Shown in pieces: positions 48,533 through 56,856 of a stretch of 64,000 bases of DNA; position 1 is the first letter of the stretch; each line of letters starts with the position of its first letter. Source of the stretch: Micrococcus terreus (lineage in GTDB: Bacteria; Actinomycetota; Actinomycetes; Actinomycetales; Micrococcaceae); contig NZ_FPCG01000003.1 in NCBI RefSeq assembly GCF_900116905.1, forward strand, positions 124,001 through 188,000, given 5' to 3'. Both the position numbers and the translations under genes were made by a program. The notes beneath the pieces are model-generated. The model made no database searches, had not been told where the DNA came from, and worked only from the letters and a program-made list of their open reading frames with translations.

Positions 48533-51226
48533 ATGGCGCGCGCAGACAGGTCCGGTAGGCAGCGGTTCCAGGTGGGGGAGCGCACGCTGTCCGTGTCCAG
48601 CCTGGACAAGGTGCTCTACCCGGAGACGGGGACCACCAAGGCCGATGTCATGCACTACTTCCTGGCCGTGGCCGAGGTGCTGATCCCGCAGGTCGCACGG
48701 CGGCCGGTCACCCGGAAGCGGTGGGTGGACGGCGTGGGGACCGAGGACCGGCCCGGGGAGGTGTTCTTCCGCAAGGACCTGGAGGACTCCGCGCCGGACT
48801 GGATCTCCACCGGGCGGATTCAGCACTCCGAGCGCACCAACACGTACCCGCTGGCCCAGGAGCCTGCCGTGCTGGCCTGGTTCGCCCAGGTGGCCGCCCT
48901 GGAGCTGCACACCCCGCAGTGGCGGTTCGGCCGCAACGGACAGCCCCGCAACCCGGATCGGCTGGTGCTGGACCTGGACCCCGGGGAGGGGGTGGGCCTG
49001 GCTGAGTGCGCCGAGGTGGCCCGATGGTGCCGGGAGGTGCTGGACGGGATGGGCATGGAGTCCTTCCCGGTGACCTCCGGCTCCAAGGGCATCCACCTCT
49101 ATGCCGCCCTGGACGGGAAGCACAACGCGGAGGCGATCTCGAAGGTCGCCCACGAACTGGCCCGCGCCCTGGAGACCGACCACCCGGACCTGGTCATCTC
49201 CAGCATGAAGAAGGCCGACCGCGCCGGCAAGGTGTTCCTGGATTGGAGCCAGAACAACGGCGCCAAGACCACCGTCAGCCCCTATTCCCTGCGCGGCCGA
49301 TCCCGCCCCTGGGTGGCCGCCCCGCGCACCTGGGAGGAGCTGGAGGACCCGGACCTGACCCAGCTGGAGCTGGACCAGGTGCTCGATCGGGTGGCCGACG
49401 GACTGGACCCCATCGCCCCGCTGGGCTGGTCGCCGGACGATGATGCGGACGCCGACTCTGACGCAGACGCCCCGGACGCCGTCCCCGCCCAGACCTTGGA
49501 CCGCCTGGCCACCTACCGCTCCATGCGCGACCCGGCCAAGACCGCCGAGCCCGTCCCCGCCGATCCGCCCGCACCCCGCGAATACGCCGAGGGGGAGCTG
49601 CCCACCTTCGTCATCCAGGAGCATCACGCCCGGCGGCTGCACTGGGACTTCCGCCTGGAGCACTCCGGCGTGCTCGTCTCCTGGGCAGTTCCCAAAGGCC
49701 CACCGCTGGACCCGGACACCAACCGCCTGGCGGTGATGACCGAGGACCACCCCCTGGAGTACGGCACGTTCGAGGGCACCATCGCGAAGGGCGAGTACGG
49801 TGCCGGCGAGGTCACCGTCTGGGACTCCGGGGTCTACGAGCGGGAGAAGTGGCGCGAGGGCAAGGAGGTCATCGGCGTCCTGCACGGCCGTCCGGACGGT
49901 GGCCTGGGCGGCGTCCCGCGTCGCTACGCGCTGATCAACGCCCCCGGGATGGGCGGAGAGAAGAACTGGCTGCTCCACCTGATGAAGGACCAGCCAGAGC
50001 CCGACGACGGCCCCTCGCCACCGGTGCCCCAGGAAACCTCCCAGCGGACGCGGGGGAAGCAGAAGCAGCGGAAGGACACGTCGGCAGCGAAGACCCCCGC
50101 CGTGTTCACCGTGGACGACCTCCCCGCACCCATGCTCACCACCGCAGGGACACCCGCGCAGGTCCAGCACGCCGTGCGCGACGGTGAGGACTGGGCGTTC
50201 GAGATGAAGTGGGACGGTTACCGGGTGATCGCCGGGATCGGCCTGGGCCCGGACTCGGATGGCACCGTGGTGCTCTCCAGCCGCAACGGCCAGGACCTCA
50301 CCGACCGCCTCCCGTCACTCACCGGCCCCGGCGGGCTGGCCGAGGTGTTGACCGGGGAGGCGCGCGAACTGGGCGGAGCCGTGCTGGACGGGGAGCTGGT
50401 GGCGTTGGACGAGCAGGGCCGGCCGGACTTCGGACTGCTGCAGGCCGTCCTCGGGGACAGCTTTCGCAACGGGCCGGGAGGCCGCACCCCGTCCCGCGCC
50501 CGACGCACTGCCGCCGAGAAGGCCGAACTCGACCGCCTCCGCGAGGAGACCGAGCTGCGCTACATGGTCTTCGACATCCTGCACCTGGGACCTCCCGGTG
50601 CCACGGACGGTGCCCGCCGATCCCTGCTGCGCACCCCCTACGGCGAGCGTCGGGAGATCCTGCGTGACGTCGTCGGGAAGGCGGTGGAGGACGGGGCTGG
50701 AGACGGGACCGTGGCCGTGCCGCCGGCCCACACCGGGACCCTCGCCCATGCGGAGCGGGCCAGCCGCGAGCTGGGGCTGGAAGGTGTGGTGGCCAAGCGG
50801 ATGGACGCCGTCTACCTGCCCGGGCGGCGGGGGAGCGCGTGGGTGAAGCTCAAGACCCAGGCGCACCAGTCCGTGGTGGTGATCGGGGCGCGGGAAGGCA
50901 AGGGCGGGCGGGCCGGCGGGATCGGGTCCCTGCTCACCGCCGTTCCCGGGGACGACGGTGAGCTGCGGTACGCCGGTCGCGTGGGCACCGGATTCAGTGC
51001 CGCGCAGCTGAAGCAGATCGAGAAGGAGCTGCGGAGGCTGGAACGGAAGACCCCGCCCGTGGAGGATGCCCCGGTGGAGGACAATGCCGATGCCTGGTGG
51101 GTCAGACCGCAGCTGGTCGGCGAGGTGTCCCTGGCCGGGCGCACTCGTGAGGGACGATTGCGGCAGGCGGTCTGGCGCGGCTGGCGCCCGGACCTGAGCG
51201 TGGAGGACGTGACGTGGGAGAACTGA
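48533..51226 (+). CDS. ligD: Multifunctional NHEJ DNA ligase D
   Basis: An 897-residue LigD in the mycobacterial order. The polymerase/primase domain (about 10-290; LVLDLDPGEG metal aspartates, VTSGSKGIHLYA) comes first. A phosphoesterase domain follows (about 345-500; FVIQEHHARRLHWDFRLE). The ATP-dependent ligase is about 540-890, with the adenylated K559 (EMKWDGYRV), DGELVALDE and WVKLKT. The linkers hold an Asp/Ala run (DDDADADSDADAPD) and a GACGAC element read as EPDDGPSPP. TAGTGT lies 7 nt before the ATG. It is divergent from ku by 115 bp. Confidence 0.95.
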   Translation: MARADRSGRQRFQVGERTLSVSSLDKVLYPETGTTKADVMHYFLAVAEVLIPQVARRPVTRKRWVDGVGTEDRPGEVFFRKDLEDSAPDWISTGRIQHSERTNTYPLAQEPAVLAWFAQVAALELHTPQWRFGRNGQPRNPDRLVLDLDPGEGVGLAECAEVARWCREVLDGMGMESFPVTSGSKGIHLYAALDGKHNAEAISKVAHELARALETDHPDLVISSMKKADRAGKVFLDWSQNNGAKTTVSPYSLRGRSRPWVAAPRTWEELEDPDLTQLELDQVLDRVADGLDPIAPLGWSPDDDADADSDADAPDAVPAQTLDRLATYRSMRDPAKTAEPVPADPPAPREYAEGELPTFVIQEHHARRLHWDFRLEHSGVLVSWAVPKGPPLDPDTNRLAVMTEDHPLEYGTFEGTIAKGEYGAGEVTVWDSGVYEREKWREGKEVIGVLHGRPDGGLGGVPRRYALINAPGMGGEKNWLLHLMKDQPEPDDGPSPPVPQETSQRTRGKQKQRKDTSAAKTPAVFTVDDLPAPMLTTAGTPAQVQHAVRDGEDWAFEMKWDGYRVIAGIGLGPDSDGTVVLSSRNGQDLTDRLPSLTGPGGLAEVLTGEARELGGAVLDGELVALDEQGRPDFGLLQAVLGDSFRNGPGGRTPSRARRTAAEKAELDRLREETELRYMVFDILHLGPPGATDGARRSLLRTPYGERREILRDVVGKAVEDGAGDGTVAVPPAHTGTLAHAERASRELGLEGVVAKRMDAVYLPGRRGSAWVKLKTQAHQSVVVIGAREGKGGRAGGIGSLLTAVPGDDGELRYAGRVGTGFSAAQLKQIEKELRRLERKTPPVEDAPVEDNADAWWVRPQLVGEVSLAGRTREGRLRQAVWRGWRPDLSVEDVTWEN
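50000..50019 (+). repeat. GACGAC palindromic element in the ligD linker
   Basis: CCCGACGACGGCCCCTCGCC, read as PDDGPSP between the phosphoesterase and ligase domains, in the same frame as the SNF2 copy. Confidence 0.65.
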
Positions 51227-51759
51227 AGAAGGTCCTGGCCGGCGAGGCCGACGTGCCGGACACCGGCGTGATCGAGACGGTCCAAGGGCATCCGGAGGCC
51301 CGGCGGAACGAGACCGCGTTCGAGAAGCTGGACCGCAACTGGGGCGACCTGCTGCAGGAGCTGCGCGTGATGCAGACCGGCACACAGATCGTCACCGCGT
51401 TCCTGATCATCCTGCCGTTCCAGTCCCGGTTCGAGGAGCTGGTGGGCGGACTGGAGGGCTGGTATGTGGCCCTGCTGATCAGCGCCGTGCTGCTCACGGT
51501 GCTGATGCTGATGCCTGTGGTGGCTCACCGGCGCTACTTCGGGCGGCAGATCAAGAACCAGACGGTGGCCTGGGGCAACCTGTTCGTGAAGATCTGCCTG
51601 GCCGGACTGGCGTTGTTGCTGATCGGCTGCATCGCCTTCATCACCCACCTGGTGCTGCCGGACGTGATCGGGTGGATCGTGGCCGGCGCCACGGCCGTGG
51701 TGATCATCGCGGTGATGACCCTGCTGCCCCCGCGCAGCAGCGTTCCGGTGCAGGAGTGA
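51214..51759 (+). CDS. DUF6328 family membrane protein
   Basis: A 181-residue protein with four helices in its C-terminal two thirds. The segment ETAFEKLDRNWGDLLQELRV and the following QTGTQIVTAFLIILPFQSRF match DUF6328. The function is unknown. Its GTG lies inside the end of ligD (13-nt overlap), so expression follows ligD, but family members are widespread without LigD, so a repair role is not implied. Confidence 0.8.
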   Translation: MGELKKVLAGEADVPDTGVIETVQGHPEARRNETAFEKLDRNWGDLLQELRVMQTGTQIVTAFLIILPFQSRFEELVGGLEGWYVALLISAVLLTVLMLMPVVAHRRYFGRQIKNQTVAWGNLFVKICLAGLALLLIGCIAFITHLVLPDVIGWIVAGATAVVIIAVMTLLPPRSSVPVQE

Positions 51760-51767
51760 GGAGTGAG

Positions 51768-52001
51768 ATGAGTCAGAAGGCGTACAGCGTGACCAGCGAC
51801 CGGACCGGACTCGGGCTCGGATACCGGATCGGGTGGCGGCTGTCCTACATCGCCACGTCCATCTACGGCTCCGCCGACCGCCAGGGCACACTGGACCCCC
51901 GCAGCCAACTGCGCCAGGAACGGGCCCGCCGGCTGATGGACGGCTACCGCGAACAGGGCACTGAGCCTCCCACCGAGCTGCGTCAGCTCCTCGGCGGCTG
52001 A
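51768..52001 (+). CDS. Small basic hypothetical protein
   Basis: A 77-residue protein (GYRIGWRLSYIATSIYGSAD then DPRSQLRQERARRLMDGY), helical and basic, with no cysteine. GAGGAG precedes the ATG and the gene follows DUF6328 by 8 nt, so it is likely translated. The 3' end overlaps the converging DUF2809 gene by 19 bp. No family is recognised. Confidence 0.6.
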   Translation: MSQKAYSVTSDRTGLGLGYRIGWRLSYIATSIYGSADRQGTLDPRSQLRQERARRLMDGYREQGTEPPTELRQLLGG

Positions 52002-52441
52002 CCAGCCGGCCGGGTTCGGCTGAGCACCGCGTCCGCCAGCGCCGCCAGCACCACTCCGGCGGCGTAGGCCAGCAGGTCAACAGGCACGAACGTGGTGCCC
52101 AGGACCAGGCGGACGAGCGGCCACTGCTGGGCCAGTTCGGCGGGGATCCCGGTGGCCTGGAACAGCTCGATGGCCGCGCACAGGCAGAATGCCACGACGA
52201 CGGCCACCCACCGCGGCCGTCTGGGCAGCAGGAACGCCACGGCCAGGTAGACCATCACGGCATACAGCACATCCCCGGCCGGCCCCGCCCACGCGGCATC
52301 CACGAGCGTGCGGATGCCCAGCCCCAGTGCGATCGTCACCACTGCGGCCAAGGCCAGCCCGACCCGTCTGCCCACCCCACGCGATGGCGCGGGGCGCTGA
52401 GAAGGTGACGGGCCGTCGTCGGGAACCCCTGGTGTCCTCAC
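51983..52441 (-). CDS. DUF2809 family membrane protein
   Basis: A 152-residue protein with four helices and the DUF2809 signature: GDVLYAVMVYLAVAFLLPRR, FCLCAAIELFQATGIPAELA, VRLVLGTTFVPVDLLAYAAG. The function is unknown. The first 20 residues (VRTPGVPDDGPSPSQRPAPS) are largely encoded by a GACGAC element, so the N-terminal extension may be recent and the real start could lie further in. The GTG start has no Shine-Dalgarno. It follows the Lrp gene by 12 nt. Confidence 0.75.
   Translation of the reverse strand: MRTPGVPDDGPSPSQRPAPSRGVGRRVGLALAAVVTIALGLGIRTLVDAAWAGPAGDVLYAVMVYLAVAFLLPRRPRWVAVVVAFCLCAAIELFQATGIPAELAQQWPLVRLVLGTTFVPVDLLAYAAGVVLAALADAVLSRTRPAGQPPRS
52404..52425 (-). repeat. GACGAC palindromic element at the start of the DUF2809 gene
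   Basis: GGTGACGGGCCGTCGTCGGG plus AA. On the coding strand it is read as VPDDGPSPS at the N-terminus of the membrane protein. Confidence 0.65.
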
Positions 52442-52453
52442 GAGGTGTCGGAC

Positions 52454-53491
52454 TCAGTCCAGCGGCAGCTGCGGCAGGACGAACTCGCCGCTGTTCAGTC
52501 CCTGCTGGTCCAGGACCCATCCCATGCGCTTGACCGGACGGAGCGAGACCACGGACTGCTGGATGGAGATCTCCGGCGCGCAGGACTGGATGAACTGCTC
52601 GGCCTCCATGATCTCGGCGACGTTCTTGAGCCACATCACCACCAGGAAGTTGGCGTCACCGGTGATCGAGGCGACCACTCGGGTGCGGGAGTCCTCGGAG
52701 AGCCGGGCCGCCGCTGCGGCGTGATCGGCGGCGCTGAGCCGGGTGAACCACTGCACGGTCAGGGGATGCCCGGAGAGTGATTGGGCCAGGTCGCACCGCA
52801 GACGGATCGCCCCGCTGGCCAGCACCTTCTGCAGGTGACGGCGGGCCGTGGCCGGGTGCAGTCCCGTGGAGCGGGCTATCTCCGCGGCCGAGGCGCGGCC
52901 GTCACGCATCAGCACCTGGGCCACCGCCCAGTGCTCCTCGGTCAGCGAGGACCGGCGCGGAAGGGACTTGGCCTCGGCAGCGGCGGCGGCCTGAGCCCGT
53001 TCGACCTGCTCGGGAGAGAGCACCTTCAGACGCCAGCTGTCCCCGGTGGCGTGCAGCTGCGAGGCGAGCAGCACGCGCAGGCCCTTCACCCCCGGGACTC
53101 GTGAGATCTTCTCCTCCGCCAGGGTGCTGAGCTCCGCCAGGTTGCAGGCCGTCACCGTCAGGCCCAGATTGCGCTCACCGGAGAAGGACTCCACCGAGAC
53201 CACCTCGGGCATGGCCACCAGGGCCGCCAGGGTCTCCGGGATCAGATCCGATCGGCTCTCCAGCTCGATGAACGCCAGTCCCGCCGGACCGGGCTCGATC
53301 TGGATCTGGGCGGTCATCCAGGCCGCGCCGGACTCGCGCAGCCGGTCCCAGCGCACGGCCAGCGTGGTGGGGTGCGTGCCCAGGATCTCGCCGGCCTCTC
53401 CCCAGGTGATGCGCGGTGCGAACTGGAGGAGGTTGATCAAGGAGAGGTCCAGAGGGCTCAGCTCCGGCAGGTGGGCGGCCGGATCGGGCAT
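52454..53491 (-). CDS. Double-domain Lrp/AsnC transcriptional regulator
   Basis: A 345-residue regulator made of two Lrp-like halves. Helix-turn-helix one is about 15-55 (TWGEAGEILGTHPTTLAVRW) and two is about 195-230 (SAAEIARSTGLHPATARRHL). Each is followed by a ligand-sensing RAM-like domain. AAGGAG precedes the ATG. It is divergent from an MHS-type transporter and adjoins amine-catabolic genes, so an amine or amino acid is the likely effector. Confidence 0.85.
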   Translation of the reverse strand: MPDPAAHLPELSPLDLSLINLLQFAPRITWGEAGEILGTHPTTLAVRWDRLRESGAAWMTAQIQIEPGPAGLAFIELESRSDLIPETLAALVAMPEVVSVESFSGERNLGLTVTACNLAELSTLAEEKISRVPGVKGLRVLLASQLHATGDSWRLKVLSPEQVERAQAAAAAEAKSLPRRSSLTEEHWAVAQVLMRDGRASAAEIARSTGLHPATARRHLQKVLASGAIRLRCDLAQSLSGHPLTVQWFTRLSAADHAAAAARLSEDSRTRVVASITGDANFLVVMWLKNVAEIMEAEQFIQSCAPEISIQQSVVSLRPVKRMGWVLDQQGLNSGEFVLPQLPLD

Positions 53492-53622
53492 GGAGACTCC
53501 TTCGAGACGATCGATGTTCGTTGATGAGCATAGTGACCGCACTGTGACGGTGGCGGCAGTGCAGACACGCACTGCCGTCTTCGGCCATAGTGGAGAGTGC
53601 ATCACTGCTTGTCACGACCGGA

Positions 53623-54878
53623 ATGCGCAAGACGGCAACGATGGACACAGCATCGCTGGAGGAGCCGACGTCCTCGCGCGCTGCCGAGGTTCCGCCGTCC
53701 ACACACCGCACGCTGGTCACCACGGGGGTGGGCAATGCCCTGGAGTGGTACGACTGGGGCATCTACGCCACGTTCTCGATCTACTTCGCCACGGAGATCT
53801 TCGCTCCGCACGATCCGGTGGCGGCCATCCTGGGGGCCATGGCCGTCTTCGCCGTGGGGCTCGTGGTCAGGCCGCTGGGAGGACTGGTGTTCGGCTGGCT
53901 GGCCGATCGCCGCGGCCGCCGCACCTCGATGCTCCTCACCGTGGGGTTGGCCTCCCTCGGGTCGCTGATGATCGCCCTGGTCCCCTCCTATGCGGCGGCC
54001 GGTGTGGGGGCGCCGGTGCTCCTGCTGCTGGCCCGCGTGCTGCAGGGGCTGGCGCATGGCGGGGAGATGCCCACCGCTCAGACCTACCTGGCAGAGATGG
54101 CCCCGCGGGAGCGCCGCGGTCGGTGGGCCTCGCTGATCTACGTCTCCGGCACCTCCGGCGTCCTGGCAGGCGTGCTGATGGGAGTGATCCTGGACCTGAT
54201 GCTCAGCGACCAGGACATGTCCGCGTGGGACTGGCGCATCCCCTTCCTCGCGGGTGCCGTGTTGGGCGTCTGGGCCCTGATCAGCCGGGTCCTGCTGGCA
54301 GAGTCGCCCCACTACCAGGACGAACGGAGGACCAGGAGAAGCGCCGGCCGCCGTCCGTCCGCCCTGCGTCCGATGCTCGCCGGGCACTGGCGTGAGTCAG
54401 TGCAGGTGGTCGGCCTCGTGGTGGGCGGAACGGTCTGCTTCTACGTCTGGTCGGTCTCGGCCATCCAGCAGGCGGTGGTGGTGCACGGGATGAGTCAGGG
54501 AACCGCCCTGCAGGCCAGCCTGGTCTCGAACCTGATCCTGATCTTCACCCTGCCGCTCTGGGGGCCCTGTCTGATCGGGTCGGCCGCCGCCCGGTCCTGG
54601 CGATCGGCAATCTCGCCCCGGCTGTGCTGTTCCTGCCGATGAACGCCCTGGTGGGCTCCAGCTTCCTGTCCCTGTTCCTGCCTGCCGCCGTCATGCTCGT
54701 CCTGCCCTATGCGGTGGCGGTGGCGGTATTCGGCGGGACAGCCCCGTACCTGCAGAACTGGATCAGCATCACCTACTCGGTCACCGCCTTCTCCGTGTAC
54801 GTGATCGTGTTGCTGCTGATCTCCACGGGGGTCGCCCTCACCCTCCCCGAGACCCGGGCCCGGGACCTCACCGCCTGA
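53623..54878 (+). pseudogene. Frameshifted MHS-family MFS transporter
   Basis: A metabolite:H+ symporter gene split by one frameshift. Frame 1 covers the first ~315 residues (NALEWYDWGIYATFSIYF, GWLADRRGRRTS, ESPHYQDERR). After TLPLWG in the five-G run at 54560-54564 the frame is lost. The remainder (LSDRVGRRPVLAIGNLAPAV, then MLFLPMNALVG to RARDLTA) continues in another frame. Adding one G restores a full ~420-residue protein, so it is either a real inactivation or a homopolymer sequencing error. ATG 53623 or 53641 could be the start. It is divergent from the Lrp gene. Confidence 0.8.
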
Positions 54879-54900
54879 CCGCAGGCGCAGATCAGCCGCC

Positions 54901-56424
54901 TCAGCCCCGGAACACGGCCTCGTGCCAGAACCGGGTGGGGTGGGGGTCGTGGTTCGCCAGCACGTGCTTGACCTGGGTGTACTCCTCCAGGGAGAACACG
55001 CTCATGTCCTTGCCGAACCCGGAGGCCTTGTACCCGCCGTGCGGCATCTCCGAGGTGATCGAGATGTGGTCGTTGAGCCACACACAGCCGGCCTGGATCT
55101 CCGCTGAAGCGCGGAAGCAGCGATTCACATCCTTCGACCACGCGCTTGCGGCCAGACCATAGGGGGTGTCATTGGCCAGCTCGATGCCCTCGTCGTCCGT
55201 CTGGAACGGCAGCACCACCAGCACCGGACCGAAGACCTCGTCCTGGACGATCTCCGAGTCCTGAGCGGCCCCGGTCACCAGGGTGGGCGGGTAGAACGCC
55301 CCCGACGACGGCACCTCACCCGGCTGTCCGGGTGCGGACCCAGCCTGGTCGGCTCCGGGGAGCATCCCTCCGGTCACCACGGTGGCGCCGGCCTCCACGG
55401 CGCGGGTCACCATGCCATGCACCCGGTCCCGGTGCTCGTGGCTGATCAAGGCGCCCAGGTCCGTCTCCGGGTCGGAGGGGACTCCCATACGCACACCGGC
55501 CATCAGCTCGGCCACACGGGCCACGAACGGCTCGTAGAGATCGCCCTGCACGTAGGCGCGGGTGGCCGCGGTGCAGTCCTGACCGCCGTTGATGAGGGAG
55601 CCGGCCACCGCACCGCGAGCGGCGGCCTCGAGGTCGGCGTCGTCGAACACCACGAAGGGGGCCTTGCCGCCCAGCTCCAGGTGCACTCGCTTGCCCTGCT
55701 CCGCGGCGATCCCCATGATGTGCCGGCCCACGGCCGTGGACCCGGTGAAGGAGGTCATCCGCACCTGGGGGTGACGCACCAGGGCCTCACCCGCCACCGG
55801 GCCGGTGCCGGTCACGATGTTGATCACCCCGGCCGGGATCCCGGCCCGGGTGGCCGCCTCAGCGAACATCACCGAGGTCCCCGGGGTCATCTCCGAGGGC
55901 TTGAGCACGATCGTGTTGCCGGCGGCCACCGCGGGCAGGATTTTCCAGGCGGCCATCTGCAGCGGGTAGTTCCACGGGGAGATCGAGCCCACCACGCCGA
56001 TCGGCTCGCGCCGGACCATGGAGGTGGTCCCTTCGATGTAGCTGCCGGCAGAGACGGCCTGCAGACTGCGGGCCTGCCCGGCGAAGAAGCGGACGTTGTC
56101 GATCGAGCCGGGGACGTCGAACTCGGTGGCCAGGCGCAGCGACTTCCCGGTCTGGGCCGACTCCAGCGCGGCCAGCTCCTCGGCCACCTGCTCCAGCTCA
56201 CCGGCCCAGGCGAGCATCAGCTCCGAGCGCTCCACCGGGGTGGTGCGCGACCAGCCAACGAACGCACGCTGTGCCGCCGCCACCGCCTCGGCCACGTCCT
56301 CCGCCGAGGCCAGGTCCACGGTGAATCCGGTGTCTCCGGTGGCGGGGTCTCGGCGCTCCAGCGTTCCACCGCGTCCGGTGCGGCGCTCGCCGTCGATGTA
56401 CTGGAATCCGGTCTGCTCGGTCAT
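54901..56424 (-). CDS. Aldehyde dehydrogenase, gamma-aminobutyraldehyde dehydrogenase type
   Basis: A 507-residue NAD-dependent aldehyde dehydrogenase of the PatD/BetB branch, which oxidises 4-aminobutanal from putrescine to GABA. Catalytic Glu is in HLELGGKAPFVV and Cys in GGQDCTAATR; the NAD loop is TSFTGSTAVGRHI. An insertion at about 355-372 (PGADQAGSAPGQPGEVPSSG) holds a GACGAC element where relatives have a short loop. GGAGGAC precedes the ATG. The neighbouring DAO enzymes and aminotransferase fit an amine-to-succinate route. Confidence 0.9.
   Translation of the reverse strand: MTEQTGFQYIDGERRTGRGGTLERRDPATGDTGFTVDLASAEDVAEAVAAAQRAFVGWSRTTPVERSELMLAWAGELEQVAEELAALESAQTGKSLRLATEFDVPGSIDNVRFFAGQARSLQAVSAGSYIEGTTSMVRREPIGVVGSISPWNYPLQMAAWKILPAVAAGNTIVLKPSEMTPGTSVMFAEAATRAGIPAGVINIVTGTGPVAGEALVRHPQVRMTSFTGSTAVGRHIMGIAAEQGKRVHLELGGKAPFVVFDDADLEAAARGAVAGSLINGGQDCTAATRAYVQGDLYEPFVARVAELMAGVRMGVPSDPETDLGALISHEHRDRVHGMVTRAVEAGATVVTGGMLPGADQAGSAPGQPGEVPSSGAFYPPTLVTGAAQDSEIVQDEVFGPVLVVLPFQTDDEGIELANDTPYGLAASAWSKDVNRCFRASAEIQAGCVWLNDHISITSEMPHGGYKASGFGKDMSVFSLEEYTQVKHVLANHDPHPTRFWHEAVFRG
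55299..55321 (+). repeat. GACGAC palindromic element inside the aldehyde dehydrogenase gene
   Basis: CCCCCGACGACGGCACCTCA plus CCC on the plus strand. On the coding strand it is read as GEVPSSGA in a surface insertion, a frame not used by the PDDG copies. Confidence 0.65.
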
Positions 56425-56490
56425 CGTGGTGTCCTCCGGGATAGATGGCTGGGTCAGTGGTGGTCTGGGGTGGACGGAATCGCTCGATGC

Positions 56491-56856
56491 TCAGGCCAGG
56501 TAGAGCTTGCGCAGCGGTCTGCGCACGGTCCACCGGGTCTGCATGCCCTGGGCCAGTCGCATCAGGGTCCCTGGACGGAGTTCGGCCGCAGGCAGGTCTG
56601 GGTCCAGGAACTCCACGGTGCCCTCGCCGGCCACCACCAGGAACAGCTCATCGGCCTCGGTGTCCGTCATCACGCCCACGGACATCTCCCACACGCCGGC
56701 TTCGTCCAGTCCGGCGGCTGAGCCGAGTGGACGGGCTGCCGTGGTGGTCCCGGGGGACCCCAGCTGACCATCCGGCACGGCCTCGTGGTCCTGGTCCAGG
56801 GGCAGGGCGCTCAGGTCCACGGGCACGCCCGGAGCCAGTGCCTTCCACCCGGTCAT
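56491..56856 (-). CDS. Cupin domain protein
   Basis: A 121-residue single-domain cupin with the two-motif core (DELFLVVAGEGTVEFLD, then LRPGTLMRLAQGMQTRWTVR). The usual metal histidines are largely absent, as in the DUF861/EutQ-like group. Its ATG overlaps the stop of the DAO gene upstream (ATGA), so it is co-translated with that oxidase. Small cupins of this group accompany amine or amino-acid oxidases in many actinobacteria; the exact role is unknown. Confidence 0.8.
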   Translation of the reverse strand: MTGWKALAPGVPVDLSALPLDQDHEAVPDGQLGSPGTTTAARPLGSAAGLDEAGVWEMSVGVMTDTEADELFLVVAGEGTVEFLDPDLPAAELRPGTLMRLAQGMQTRWTVRRPLRKLYLA

